A DNA stretch of 64,000 nucleotides, taken from assembly GCF_014197435.1 (NCBI RefSeq), contig NZ_JACIFP010000001.1, positions 1,364,001-1,428,000 on the forward strand. The letters are read 5' to 3'. Below the pieces are notes generated by a model. It did no database searches and was not told the DNA's origin. It saw only the letters and a program-made list of their open reading frames with translations. Shown one piece after another: positions 48,702-57,026 of the stretch. Source of the stretch: Gordonia humi. GTDB lineage: Bacteria; Actinomycetota; Actinomycetes; Mycobacteriales; Mycobacteriaceae. The stretch's first letter is position 1; every line of letters starts with the position of its first letter. The position numbers were made by a program, and so were the translations under genes.

Positions 48702-49457
48702 GTGAGTGCTGATCCGCTGGCCCCGTTGCTCGACCTCCCCGACGTCCGTGCCGCCGCCGAGGCCGCGCGGGACGCACTCGGGGTGGTGCACCGCCATCGC
48801 ACCAACCTGCGCGGGTGGGACAAGACGTCGCGCGAGGCGTCCTGGCGCGCCGGTCGGTCGTCGGCCGCGATCGAGGGCGGCAGCGTGGAACTGCAGCGCG
48901 ACGCGCAGTTCGACGATCCGATCACCGAAGGCGCGATACGTGTGGCACAGGCCCTCGACACGGACGGGGTCGACCAGCTCGTCGCGGTGTTCCGGCGCGC
49001 GCCGGCGCAGGCGCTCGCCCGACTGCACACCCTCGCGGCCGCGGGTCTGGTGGACGATCCGGAACTGCTGGGCAGACCGAGGTCGGAACCGCACATCGCG
49101 CAGCGTCTGGACTTCCTCGGCCAGATCATCACCGGCGGCACCCGGGTCCCGGCACCGGTGCTCGCGGCGATCGTGCACGGTGAGCTGTCGTCGTTGGCGC
49201 CGTTCACCGAGGGCAACGGTGTCGTCGCGCGCGGTGCGTCGCGGCTGGTGTCGGCGGCCACCGGACTCGACCCGCACCTGCTCGGCGTCCCGGAGGTGAC
49301 CTGGCTCAAGCGGATCGGGGAGTACCGCGAACTCTCGGCGACGTTCGGCACCGGCGATCCGTCGGCGATCGGAGCCTGGATCGTGCTGTGCTGTGAGGCG
49401 ATGGAGGCAGGTGCCGTCGAGGCGAAGTCGATCGCCGACGCGGCGGCGGGGCAGTGA
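48702..49457 (+). CDS. Fic-like protein with degenerate active site
   Basis: 251 residues. The helical layout of a Fic domain: an N-terminal helix bundle with SSAAIEGGSVEL (resembling the inhibitory [S/T]xxxE[G/N] helix) and the core LAPFTEGNGVVARGASRL. The Fic consensus HPFxxGNGRxxR has lost its catalytic His (Ala here) and the phosphate-binding Arg of GNGR (Val here), so AMP transfer is unlikely. GTG at 48702 chosen because TATCGT (48689-48694) ends 7 nt upstream. Divergent from acsA. Confidence 0.78.
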   Translation: MSADPLAPLLDLPDVRAAAEAARDALGVVHRHRTNLRGWDKTSREASWRAGRSSAAIEGGSVELQRDAQFDDPITEGAIRVAQALDTDGVDQLVAVFRRAPAQALARLHTLAAAGLVDDPELLGRPRSEPHIAQRLDFLGQIITGGTRVPAPVLAAIVHGELSSLAPFTEGNGVVARGASRLVSAATGLDPHLLGVPEVTWLKRIGEYRELSATFGTGDPSAIGAWIVLCCEAMEAGAVEAKSIADAAAGQ

Positions 49458-49471
49458 CTCCACACACGATT

Positions 49472-49785
49472 GCGGGCGGCACCGGAGGCCGATTGTCATC
49501 TCGACCGCGGTACCGCCCGCGAGCACGAACGAAAGTTACCAGGCGTGCTGGGTGGGTTGTGGGGATCGCCTCGGCGTCGCCTCGTTCACCTGGACGTGTA
49601 CTCGAAAGACAGTGACCTTTCCCTGTGTGAGTTCACGTATAGTGCCCGGGGTTTCGCAGGCGCACAACACTTTTGCCAATGCGGCGTGCTCCGCGTGGGT
49701 GCTTGCCGTCCGTGCTGGGAATCTCGGTGTCCGGGGGTTCAGGCCTTCTCTGCCGGTCTGAACTTGGCCGCCCCTTGATTCCGTG
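49472..49785 (-). ncRNA. candidate Ms1 (MTS2823-like, 6S-like) RNA locus
   Basis: The 354-bp gap beside the HAD phosphatase gene holds no convincing ORF. In mycobacteria the abundant RNA-polymerase-binding RNA Ms1 lies directly downstream of the same HAD gene (Rv3661) on the same strand. Here a promoter-like TTGCAG, 17 bp, TAGAAAT lies just past the HAD stop on the minus strand. About 310 nt on, GCGGGCGGTACC (49520-49509) pairs with GGTGCCGCCCGC (49483-49472) if a G-U pair is allowed, which works only on the minus strand. Size and position fit Ms1. Exact ends are guesses; a TATAGT hexamer on the plus strand (49638-49643) is the competing reading. Confidence 0.5.
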
Positions 49786-49811
49786 ATCCCATTTCTACCC
49801 TGTGACGACGG

Positions 49812-50657
49812 TCACTGCAAGGGTTTGATGGAATTCGTCGAAACCAAGCGTTCGTGCAGGTGGTGGACATGATTTCGGCGGTACAGCACGGCGGCCGCGG
49901 CGAGTGCGCCGATACCTGTGGCGCACAGAGCTGTTCGCCCGACGGTCGCCGGGCTCGGACGATGCGACGCCGCGGCGGGGGCGTCGAAGTCGAGCACGTC
50001 CCAGCCCGCGTCGACGGCGTGTCGCCGCAGAGCCTTGTCCGGGTTGACCACGGCCGGGTTGCCGACCGCCTCGAGCATCGGCAGATCGGTCACCGAGTCG
50101 GAGTAGGCGAAACAGCGTTCCAGATCGTAGCCGCGCTCGGCGGCGAGCTGCTCGACGACGGAGGCCTTCTCCTCGCCGTAACAGTAGAAGTCGAGGTCGC
50201 CGGAGTACCGCCCGTCGACGATGCGCATGACGCTGGCGCGCACGGTGTCGATGCCGAGCAGGTCGCCGATCGGCTCGACCATCTCGATGCCCGACGCCGA
50301 GATCAGTACGAGGTCGTGGTCGGCGTCTCGGTGCCGGCGGATCAGGTCGAGTGCTTCGGGGAAGACGACCGGAGACACCACCTCGTCGAGTGTCTCGGCG
50401 ACGATGCTGCGCACTTGTTCCGCGTCCCAGCCGGTGGACATGTCGGTCACATGCTTGCGGAGCCTGTCGACGTGATTCGCCTCGGCCGACGTCAGCAGGA
50501 ACTGAAGTTGCGCGATCGCCGAACGGAGCATGGTGCGGCGCGACAGCAGTCCTCCCTCGTAGAACGGTCGTGTGAACGCCAGGACGCTCGATCTGGCGAT
50601 CACCGTCTTGTCCAGATCGAAGAAGGCGGCGACCCGCGTGGGCTTTGCCGTGGTCAC
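49812..50657 (-). CDS. HAD-IB family phosphatase with C-terminal membrane segment
   Basis: 281 residues. HAD motif I FFDLDKTVIA at about residue 12, motif II in LVLISASG, motif III/IV in EEKASVVEQLAAERG and FAYSDSVTDLPMLEAVG. A C-terminal hydrophobic segment (TALCATGIGALAAAAVLY) may anchor it. SerB/CicA-like fold; the substrate may be a phospholipid or phosphoserine-like compound. The GTG at 50657 is chosen because TACTAT (50664-50669, minus strand) lies 6 nt upstream. Position of Rv3661. Confidence 0.9.
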   Translation of the reverse strand: MTTAKPTRVAAFFDLDKTVIARSSVLAFTRPFYEGGLLSRRTMLRSAIAQLQFLLTSAEANHVDRLRKHVTDMSTGWDAEQVRSIVAETLDEVVSPVVFPEALDLIRRHRDADHDLVLISASGIEMVEPIGDLLGIDTVRASVMRIVDGRYSGDLDFYCYGEEKASVVEQLAAERGYDLERCFAYSDSVTDLPMLEAVGNPAVVNPDKALRRHAVDAGWDVLDFDAPAAASHRPSPATVGRTALCATGIGALAAAAVLYRRNHVHHLHERLVSTNSIKPLQ

Positions 50658-50752
50658 GTTGGCATAGTACGACGATCGAATGATCGAGAAGTGTGATCTA
50701 GGGAACAGGGATTCGTGGATAGTTGGACTTGCAATCTTCGATCGGCCGCGTG

Positions 50753-50860
50753 TAGTTTTAATTTTGTCCGGCAATGCCGGAAGCTTTCAGCCCGACCCCC
50801 CGGGGCTGAAACGCTGATGACCCCGGCCTCCTCCCCCCTGGCCGGGGTCATCTTCTGTCT
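50753..50860 (+). ncRNA. short three-hairpin transcript or leader upstream of ssd
   Basis: TTGCAA (50729-50734), 18 bp, TAGTTT (50753-50758) make a plausible promoter. Right after it come three stems in a row: CCGGC/GCCGG (50768-50780), TTTCAGCCC/GGGCTGAAA (50785-50811), and GATGACCCCGGCC/GGCCGGGGTCATC (50816-50852), then TTCTGTCT. The last is a good terminator, so a ~100-nt RNA ending before ssd is likely. An 11-codon frame (ATG 50774, ends PTPRG) overlaps stem two and could make this a leader peptide. Confidence 0.5.
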
Positions 50861-50928
50861 CCGGGCCTTCTACCTGCGCGGATGCCGACCTGTGGATAAC
50901 CTGCTTCCCAGAATACGGCAACGGTTCC

Positions 50929-51990
50929 ATGATCGGGGACATGACCGATGTGCTGCTCGTCCTCGCCGCCGAACCGATTCACGCCGACCTCGCCCGATGC
51001 GCGGCGGCGGCCGGATACGCGATGGTGGTCGGCGACGCCGCGTCGTGCCGACACGACTGGCTGCGGGCGACGGCGGTCGCCGTGGACGCCGGTGCCGTCG
51101 ACGTCCTCGCCGCGCTGCATCCGCCGCGCCGCGGCGCCGTGGTGGTGGTCGGTGCGCGCGAGGACGATCCGCGCGCCTGGCAGACCGCGTTGTCGCTCGG
51201 CGCGCAGGGCGGTTTCGTGCTGCCCGACGAGGAGTCCGGACTCGTCGGTGCGCTCTCGGAGTTCCGGCGGCCGGTCCGCAGCCCGGCCGGCGTCGTCGCC
51301 GTGGTCGGCGGGCACGGTGGGGCGGGCGCGTCGTCGATGACGGCGGCCGTGGCACTCGTGGCCTCCGGGGCGGGGCAACGGGTCCTGCTCGTCGATGCGG
51401 ATCGTTCCGGTGCGGGTGCCGACCTGATATTGGGCGTGGAGGATGAACCGGGCCTGCGATGGCCGGACGTGACGGGCGAGACCGGTGCGATCGCGGGACC
51501 GGCACTGCGCGCCGCGTTGCCCGGCACCGGACGCATCAGTGTCATCACCTCCGGCCGTGACGACGCCGAACCCCTGCGTCCGGACACCGTGCTCGCCGTC
51601 GTGGACGCCGGGCGCTCGGCGGGCGACGTCGTGGTAGCCGATGTGGGCCGGGAGCCCGGACCGGTGGCGGCCGGACTCCTCGACAGTGCCGATGTCGCGG
51701 TCCTGGTGACGACGGCGTCGGTGCACGGTGTGGCGGCGAGCCGTCGGACGGCGGCTCGGCTGGTCGGCGACCGTGAGGCGCTGCTGGTGGTGCGTGGCCC
51801 GTCGCCGGGCGGGCTGCGGGCGCGGGACGTCGCCGACGCCGTCGGTCTTCCGCTCCTCGGCGGCTATCGTCCGGAGCGGGGGCTGGACCGGCGGTGCGAG
51901 GCCACCGGGCTGCGGCTGCGGCGGCGAGGACCGCTCACCAGGGCCGCGCAGGACGTGTACCGGCGGCTGCGTGCAGGAGCTCCGCGATGA
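50929..51990 (+). CDS. ssd: CpaE/MinD-like septum-site determining protein
   Basis: 353 residues. An N-terminal receiver-like domain (residues about 1-115) and a MinD/ParA-type ATPase domain with VVGGHGGAGASSMTAAVAL in place of the deviant Walker A (the signature Lys is missing) and LLVDADRSGAGADLILG. Homologue of Rv3660c; the CpaE role in Tad systems is to place the pilus machine. Start at 50929 or at the ATG 50941. Its stop overlaps the tadA start. Confidence 0.88.
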   Translation: MIGDMTDVLLVLAAEPIHADLARCAAAAGYAMVVGDAASCRHDWLRATAVAVDAGAVDVLAALHPPRRGAVVVVGAREDDPRAWQTALSLGAQGGFVLPDEESGLVGALSEFRRPVRSPAGVVAVVGGHGGAGASSMTAAVALVASGAGQRVLLVDADRSGAGADLILGVEDEPGLRWPDVTGETGAIAGPALRAALPGTGRISVITSGRDDAEPLRPDTVLAVVDAGRSAGDVVVADVGREPGPVAAGLLDSADVAVLVTTASVHGVAASRRTAARLVGDREALLVVRGPSPGGLRARDVADAVGLPLLGGYRPERGLDRRCEATGLRLRRRGPLTRAAQDVYRRLRAGAPR

Positions 51991-53165
51991 CCGCCACTGG
52001 GCGTGCCGACCTGCTCGAACGGGTTCGAGACCGCCTCGCGACGACGACAGCGGATCCCGAGCCGGGCGTGATCGCCGATGCGATCCGGGCCGAATCGGGC
52101 GGACTGCTCGGCGACACCGACCTGCTCGACGTCCTGCGCTATCTGCAGACCGAGATGGTGGGTGCCGGGCGCCTGGAAGGGCTCCTGGCCGACCCCGACG
52201 TGAGCGACGTCCTCGTGGTCGGCCCGGACAAGGTGTGGGCCGACCGCGGCGACGGACTGGAGCTGACCGGGGTGCGGTTCGACGACGAGGCCGCGGTGCG
52301 CCGCCTCGCCGGCCGCCTGGCTCTGGGCGCGGGCCGACGACTCGACGATGCGCAGCCGTGGGTGGACGGGCAGCTGTCGGGCGTCGGACGGCGGGACGCG
52401 GTGGTCCGCCTGCACGCGGTGATCCCGCCGCTCGCCGTCGACGGCACCTGCATCTCGCTGCGGGTGCTGCACAACGCGGCCCAGACGTTCGACACCCTCG
52501 TCCGATCGGGCGCGGTGCCCGGGGAAGCGGCCGAACTGCTGCGCGAGGCGGTCCGCGCACGCTTGGCGTTCCTGATCATCGGCGGGACCGGGACCGGGAA
52601 GACCACCCTCTTGAACGCCCTTCTCGGCCAGGTGGACCCGACCGAACGCGTGGTGACAGTGGAGGACGCGTCCGAGCTGGCGCCCCGGCATCCGCATGTG
52701 GTCCGGTTGGTCGCGCGCAACGCGAACGTCGAAGGCATCGGCGATGTGCCGGTCCGCGACCTGGTCCGGCAGGCTCTGCGGATGCGGCCGGACCGGATCG
52801 TCGTCGGCGAGGTCCGCGGCGCCGAGGTGATCGACCTGTTGATCGCGCTGAACACCGGGCACGACGGCTGCGCGGGCACGCTCCATGCGAACTCGACGTC
52901 GGAGGTGCCGGCTCGGATGGAGGCGCTCGCCGCACTCGGTGGAATGGATCGTGCGGCGCTGCACAGTCAGCTGGCCGCCGCGATCCAACTGGTGCTGGGG
53001 CTGGGGCGTGATCGCGACGGCCATCGCGGCCTCACCGAGATCGGGGTGCTGACACGGTCGGACGACGGGTTGATTCGGATCGAGACCGCGTGGTCTCGAC
53101 GCAGCGGTTTCACCGACGTCCGCGCCCGGATCGATGCGCTCGTCGCCGACCGGACGCCGGCGTGA
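51987..53165 (+). CDS. tadA: TadA/CpaF pilus-assembly ATPase
   Basis: 392 residues. A hexameric secretion ATPase of type IV/Tad pili, on the inner membrane. Walker A GGTGTGKTTLLNALLG at about residue 200, Asp box VEDASEL, Walker B RIVVGEVRGAEVIDLL, His box GHDGCAGTLHANST. CAGGAG 7 nt before the ATG, which overlaps the ssd stop. Confidence 0.95.
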   Translation: MTATGRADLLERVRDRLATTTADPEPGVIADAIRAESGGLLGDTDLLDVLRYLQTEMVGAGRLEGLLADPDVSDVLVVGPDKVWADRGDGLELTGVRFDDEAAVRRLAGRLALGAGRRLDDAQPWVDGQLSGVGRRDAVVRLHAVIPPLAVDGTCISLRVLHNAAQTFDTLVRSGAVPGEAAELLREAVRARLAFLIIGGTGTGKTTLLNALLGQVDPTERVVTVEDASELAPRHPHVVRLVARNANVEGIGDVPVRDLVRQALRMRPDRIVVGEVRGAEVIDLLIALNTGHDGCAGTLHANSTSEVPARMEALAALGGMDRAALHSQLAAAIQLVLGLGRDRDGHRGLTEIGVLTRSDDGLIRIETAWSRRSGFTDVRARIDALVADRTPA

Positions 53166-53947
53166 CCGTGGCGCCGCTGCTGGCGGCAGCGGGTGGAGTG
53201 ATCCTGCTGTGGCCGCGCCCCGCCGTGTGGCGGAGGTTGCCGGCCCGGGCCGTCGACCGGGATCGACGCGTGGTCGACACGATGTGGGCCGCGGCGGCGG
53301 CCCCGCTCGTCGTCGCCCTGCTCGTCGGGGCGGCCGCCGGTGTCGCGATCGCGATTGCGACCGCCACCGTGATGGGGCTGCGTCGTCGTGCGGCGCGGCG
53401 CGCGGACCGGGAGCGACGGCGCGACGAGCTGAGGAGGGGTGTCTCGGTGATGATCGCTGAGATGTCCGTCGGCGCGCCGTTGAGCGCGGCGTGTGCGAGC
53501 GCGGCGGAGGAACTGTCGCGGGACGGACCGTCGGAGGTTGCCGCCGAGCTCGCGCAGATGGCGGCGCGAGTCGAACTCGGCGGCGACCCGGCGGACGTCG
53601 TCGTGCGTGGCGATCGCGGCGTGGACCGACTGGCGGCGGCGTGGGCGGCGTCGGCGAGGTGGGGACTGCCGATGATCGATCTCCTTCAGATGCTGCGGTC
53701 GGATCTGTCGGCCCGCGCCGAGCACGTCGCGCGCACGCGAGCCGGGCTCGCGGGGCCCCGTGCGACGGCGATGGTTCTCGCGGGGTTGCCGATGCTGGGG
53801 ATCGGTCTCGGACAGCTGGTGGGCGCTCACCCGCTCACCGTGCTTCTCGGTCCGGGGATCGGGGGGATCGTTCTGATCGTCGGCACCTCGCTCGCCTCGG
53901 CCGGGGTGTGGTGGACCGATGCGATCACGGCGAAGGTCGTGCGGTGA
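53162..53947 (+). CDS. tadB: TadB pilus-assembly membrane platform protein
   Basis: 261 residues. Membrane helices near residues 42-65, 202-220 and 228-250, with a GspF/TadB-type cytoplasmic domain between (VSVMIAEMSVGAPLSAACASAAEEL). GTG start in a 4-nt overlap with tadA. Confidence 0.9.
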   Translation: MTVAPLLAAAGGVILLWPRPAVWRRLPARAVDRDRRVVDTMWAAAAAPLVVALLVGAAAGVAIAIATATVMGLRRRAARRADRERRRDELRRGVSVMIAEMSVGAPLSAACASAAEELSRDGPSEVAAELAQMAARVELGGDPADVVVRGDRGVDRLAAAWAASARWGLPMIDLLQMLRSDLSARAEHVARTRAGLAGPRATAMVLAGLPMLGIGLGQLVGAHPLTVLLGPGIGGIVLIVGTSLASAGVWWTDAITAKVVR

Positions 53948-54525
53948 TCGCCGTCGCCGCGTTCGCTGCCGCGCTCGCCCTCTGGATCTGGCCGGGGCCG
54001 GAATGGTCGCTGTTCCGGATCGTTCCGCGACCGCGGCCCGACCGTGCACCCCGCTGGCTGGGCGCGGGCGAGGCTGCGCCGGATCCGTTCGACGTCGCCG
54101 CCGCCTACGACCTGTTCGCGGTCTGCCTGCGGGCCGGGCTGCCGGTGTCCGCGGCCGCAGAGGTCACCGCGGCGCGGGCCCCGGACACGATCGCGGGGCC
54201 GCTCGAGCGTGCCGCCGATCTATTGGCTCTCGGCGCGGACGCGGAGATCGCATGGGCTGGGGGTGCGACGGTCGACCCGCTGTTCGCCGAACTCGCGACA
54301 CTGGCCCGCCGTGCTTCGCGGGCGGGTGCGTCGCTGGCCGACGGCGTCGCCGATCTGGCCGTCGCCACGCGGCGGCGGGCCGCCGATCGCGCGGTGGAGG
54401 CCGCGGAGAAGGCAGGTGTCAAGGTGAGCGGTCCGCTCGGGCTGTGCTTTCTGCCGGCATTCGTGTGCCTGGGGATCGTGCCGGTCGTGATCGGTCTGGC
54501 GTCGGGCATGCTCGGCGGGCTCTGA
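53944..54525 (+). CDS. tadC: TadC pilus-assembly membrane platform protein
   Basis: 193 residues, one N-terminal and one C-terminal membrane helix (LCFLPAFVCLGIVPVVIGLA) around a GspF-type domain (AYDLFAVCLRAGLPVSAAAE). Shorter than many TadC proteins but like Rv3657c. GTG start overlapping tadB. Confidence 0.88.
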   Translation: MIAVAAFAAALALWIWPGPEWSLFRIVPRPRPDRAPRWLGAGEAAPDPFDVAAAYDLFAVCLRAGLPVSAAAEVTAARAPDTIAGPLERAADLLALGADAEIAWAGGATVDPLFAELATLARRASRAGASLADGVADLAVATRRRAADRAVEAAEKAGVKVSGPLGLCFLPAFVCLGIVPVVIGLASGMLGGL

Positions 54526-54643
54526 CCGATACCGGTCCGCGTCGCCGGGGCCTGTGGAATTCGACGGAACCGGATCGGCGGTCGGTGCGTCTGACCTTGT
54601 GACGGGATCGCATCGGGCGGACCGCGGATCGAGGAGGGCCGAG

Positions 54644-54757
54644 ATGGGGATCGACGAATGGATGCGCTGGTGGGTGGAGACCAGGACGCTGACCGGGCGA
54701 CTGATGGCCGATGAGGACGGCATGTCCACGGTCGAATACTCCATTAATCTCAATTAA
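54644..54757 (+). pseudogene. DUF4244 (Flp-pilin-like) gene cut off by the second element
   Basis: The ATG at 54644 follows GAGGAGG. The peptide ends DEDGMSTVEYSI and then NLN and a stop. In the family (Rv3656c type) GMSTVEYAIGT is followed by a long hydrophobic helix. The G-MSTVEY motif resembles the prepilin cleavage site of Flp pilins. Here the hydrophobic part is gone: the serine-integrase element begins within a few bases of the break. TadE/TadF genes that normally follow are also displaced out of the window. Confidence 0.85.
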
Positions 54758-54778
54758 TACCTATGTATGATCCCTGAC

Positions 54779-56485
54779 ATGGGAAAACGCGCTCTGATCG
54801 TCATCCGGCTGTCCCGGGTCACCGATGCGACCACCTCGCCGGAACGGCAGTTGGCGGCGTGTCGGGAACTGTGCGAGCAGCGCGATTATGACGTAGTCGA
54901 CGTAGTCGAGGATCTCGACGTGAGCGCCGGTGCGACAACGCCTTTCACCCGGCCAAAGCTCGGCCCGTGGCTGAACAGCCGGCACCAGGAGTTCGATGTG
55001 CTGGTCTTCTACCGTGTCGACCGGATCGCACGTCGACTCTTCGACCTCTCGGAGCTGATCCAGTGGTCGCAGCGCCACGACGTAACCCTCGTGTCGGCCA
55101 CGGAGTCACACTTCGATCTGTCGAACGACTTCGGCGACATCATCGCGCTACTCATCGCGAAAGTGGCCGAGATGGAGTTGGCCGCAATCAGCGCCCGCAA
55201 TGCGTCGGCGTCGCACCACAACATCCGCAGCGGAAAGTGGAGGGGTGGGATCGCGCCCTGGGGTTATGTGCCGGAGAGGGGTGACGACAAGGTCTGGCGA
55301 CTCGTCCAGGACCCGGTGCAGGTTGAGGTGATCCACGAAGTCGTCGAGCGGGTGTTGGCTGGGGAACCGCTGCGGCCGATCGCAGCCGACCTCACGGCCC
55401 GCGGGGTACTGACGCCGAAGGACCGCATCAACCAGCTCAAAGGGCGGGAGATCAAGCACTACGCCTGGGCCAGTGGTCGGATGAAAGAGCAGCTGACCAG
55501 CCGAACGCTGTTGGGTCAGATCGTCACTCGTGACCCGGTGGTCGATGCCAAGGGTCAAGTTCAGCGAGACGCCAGGGGCCACAGGATCTTAGGGCCAGAG
55601 TTCGTCGTCACCGGAGATGATGGCCGGCCGGTGGTACGGGCGGAGCCGATCTTGACGCGGGAGATCTTCGACCGGGTCGGCGCGGCGCTGCGAGCCCGCG
55701 GGGTCGATCGCACGGCGACGACGACGTCGGGGTTACTGCTCAAGGTGCTGTTCTGCGGCCAGTGCGGGCGCCCGGCATACAGGCTCAAGGGCGGCCCGGG
55801 CCGCAAGCCGCGGTACCGGTGCGCCTATGCCCAGGACAAGAAGGGTGCGGCCGGCATCAAGGGGCCGTGCGACAACCGGAGCGTGCCGCTGGAGTGGGCT
55901 GACGCCGAGGTCGAGCGATACGTGCTCGACCGGGTCGGGCCGATGGAACGGATGGTGCGGACCTGGTTCAGCGGGAGCGATAGTCGCGGAGAGCTGGCCG
56001 AGATCGACGAGCTGCTCGGCGACCTAGTCGACCAGCTGGGCACGGGGGCATTCAAGCGCGGAACGCCGCAGCGAAAGCGGTTGGACGCCCGCATAGCGGC
56101 GCTGACTGAGCGACAGGACGAACTACGTGGCCAGCCGATCGAGCAGCCGTCATGGCGTTACGAGGGCACCGGCGAGTCGGTGTCGGAGTGGTGGAGCCGG
56201 GCCGACTCGGCGACCCGAACGGCGTGGTTACGGGAGTCGGGTGTGCGGGTTACGTGGCGTTCGCACACCGAGAGCGGCCGCACGAAGCTCGACAAGTTCG
56301 AGATCACGATGGGCCACGGTCCGGGCCTGGATGGTGGCGCGCTGCCGGGGCCGATGGCGGGCGCGGCTGAGGCCGTAAGTGCGTTCCGGTCACACGAACC
56401 GGCCGTGGCCGAGGTGATGGCCGGGATGGCGTCGACGTGGTGGCGCGAGGGCGATCTTCTGCAGGAAGTGGCAGACGAGGAGTAG
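54779..56485 (+). CDS. large serine recombinase (integrase)
   Basis: 568 residues. Catalytic Ser12 in VIRLSRVTDATTSPERQ, followed by the YRVDRIARRLFDL resolvase core. A recombinase domain at about residues 160-290, a zinc ribbon (CGQCGRPAY, then YRCAYAQ and PCDN) at about residues 320-370, a coiled-coil region, and a C-terminal tail. The ATG at 54779 is chosen because TATGAT (54765-54770) ends 8 nt upstream; the ATG at 54767 lies within that hexamer. It would join attP and attB without host factors. Confidence 0.93.
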   Translation: MGKRALIVIRLSRVTDATTSPERQLAACRELCEQRDYDVVDVVEDLDVSAGATTPFTRPKLGPWLNSRHQEFDVLVFYRVDRIARRLFDLSELIQWSQRHDVTLVSATESHFDLSNDFGDIIALLIAKVAEMELAAISARNASASHHNIRSGKWRGGIAPWGYVPERGDDKVWRLVQDPVQVEVIHEVVERVLAGEPLRPIAADLTARGVLTPKDRINQLKGREIKHYAWASGRMKEQLTSRTLLGQIVTRDPVVDAKGQVQRDARGHRILGPEFVVTGDDGRPVVRAEPILTREIFDRVGAALRARGVDRTATTTSGLLLKVLFCGQCGRPAYRLKGGPGRKPRYRCAYAQDKKGAAGIKGPCDNRSVPLEWADAEVERYVLDRVGPMERMVRTWFSGSDSRGELAEIDELLGDLVDQLGTGAFKRGTPQRKRLDARIAALTERQDELRGQPIEQPSWRYEGTGESVSEWWSRADSATRTAWLRESGVRVTWRSHTESGRTKLDKFEITMGHGPGLDGGALPGPMAGAAEAVSAFRSHEPAVAEVMAGMASTWWREGDLLQEVADEE

Positions 56486-56520
56486 AACCACGCCCCGACG
56501 GGGGCCGGCACCGGCTTGTG

Positions 56521-56774
56521 TGTAGCCGTGTAGCCAAAAAAGTGGCTCGCCGTAACTTCCCCCCATAGAGACCCCCTTTCCGGGAAAAGGTTATAGGGGG
56601 AGTTGGCTACATTGGCTACACACGGTATGACCTGCGGTTTCATGGATCATCCATGTAGCTTTTTGTAGCTTTTTTGAGCGAAAAAGCTACAACTGGCGGA
56701 GATGTCATGGATTATCCATGTCTGATGTAGCCAAAACGAGAAAAAAGCTACAACTGGCTACACCGGTAGCTACA
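56521..56774. repeat. TGTAGC iterons, ten or more copies
   Basis: TGTAGC at 56521, 56529, 56654, 56664 and 56726; inverted GCTACA at 56606, 56615, 56686, 56747, 56757 and 56769. Most copies are flanked by C/G on one side or A/T runs on the other (GTAGCTTTTT, AAAAGCTAC). Inverted and direct copies alternate in pairs. This is the form of a replication origin or of a multi-site operator. Confidence 0.75.
56642..56719. repeat. twin 13-bp palindromes 65 bp apart
   Basis: ATGGATCATCCAT (56642-56654) and ATGGATTATCCAT (56707-56719). Arms are identical, only the centre base differs. The first runs straight into a TGTAGC iteron. Likely operator pair of a dimeric regulator. Confidence 0.7.
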
Positions 56775-57026
56775 ACCACCCGGAAATGTGATCCTCATAA
56801 CATTGATCTCCGCTGTCTGGTCTGGGCTCTATTTCTGAGAGTAAAACTCGCCGATAGCTGTGACCAGTCGCGTTGCCACTTCGCTAGCAGTTTTTCCATT
56901 ACTCCACTTCCATTGTCGCCTCCGAATAGGCCTGTCTATCAGCGCTTTTCATCCTCGATCACCTTCGTCATGATGGGTGCAGGCCCAGCGGAAACGCCGC
57001 TCGGCGAACGGGAAGGAGGGGTGACG

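Larger units (their letters stand above)
56486..57026 (+). promoter_or_regulatory. non-coding control/origin region of the second element
   Basis: 540 bp without a gene, AT-richer than its surroundings. The first 290 bp hold the iterons and palindromes listed separately, and a hairpin near 56560-56600 (CCCCC...GGGGG with inner CCTTTCC/AAAAGG). The last 200 bp show no repeats and lead to GGAGGG before the HTH gene. Confidence 0.65.

Noticed and set aside
49638..49643. TATAGT on the plus strand as the promoter of a protein gene
   Set aside because: The only frame after it (starting near 49679) is short, lacks a ribosome site and is not protein-like. It remains a possible start of an opposite-strand RNA and is mentioned under the Ms1 candidate.
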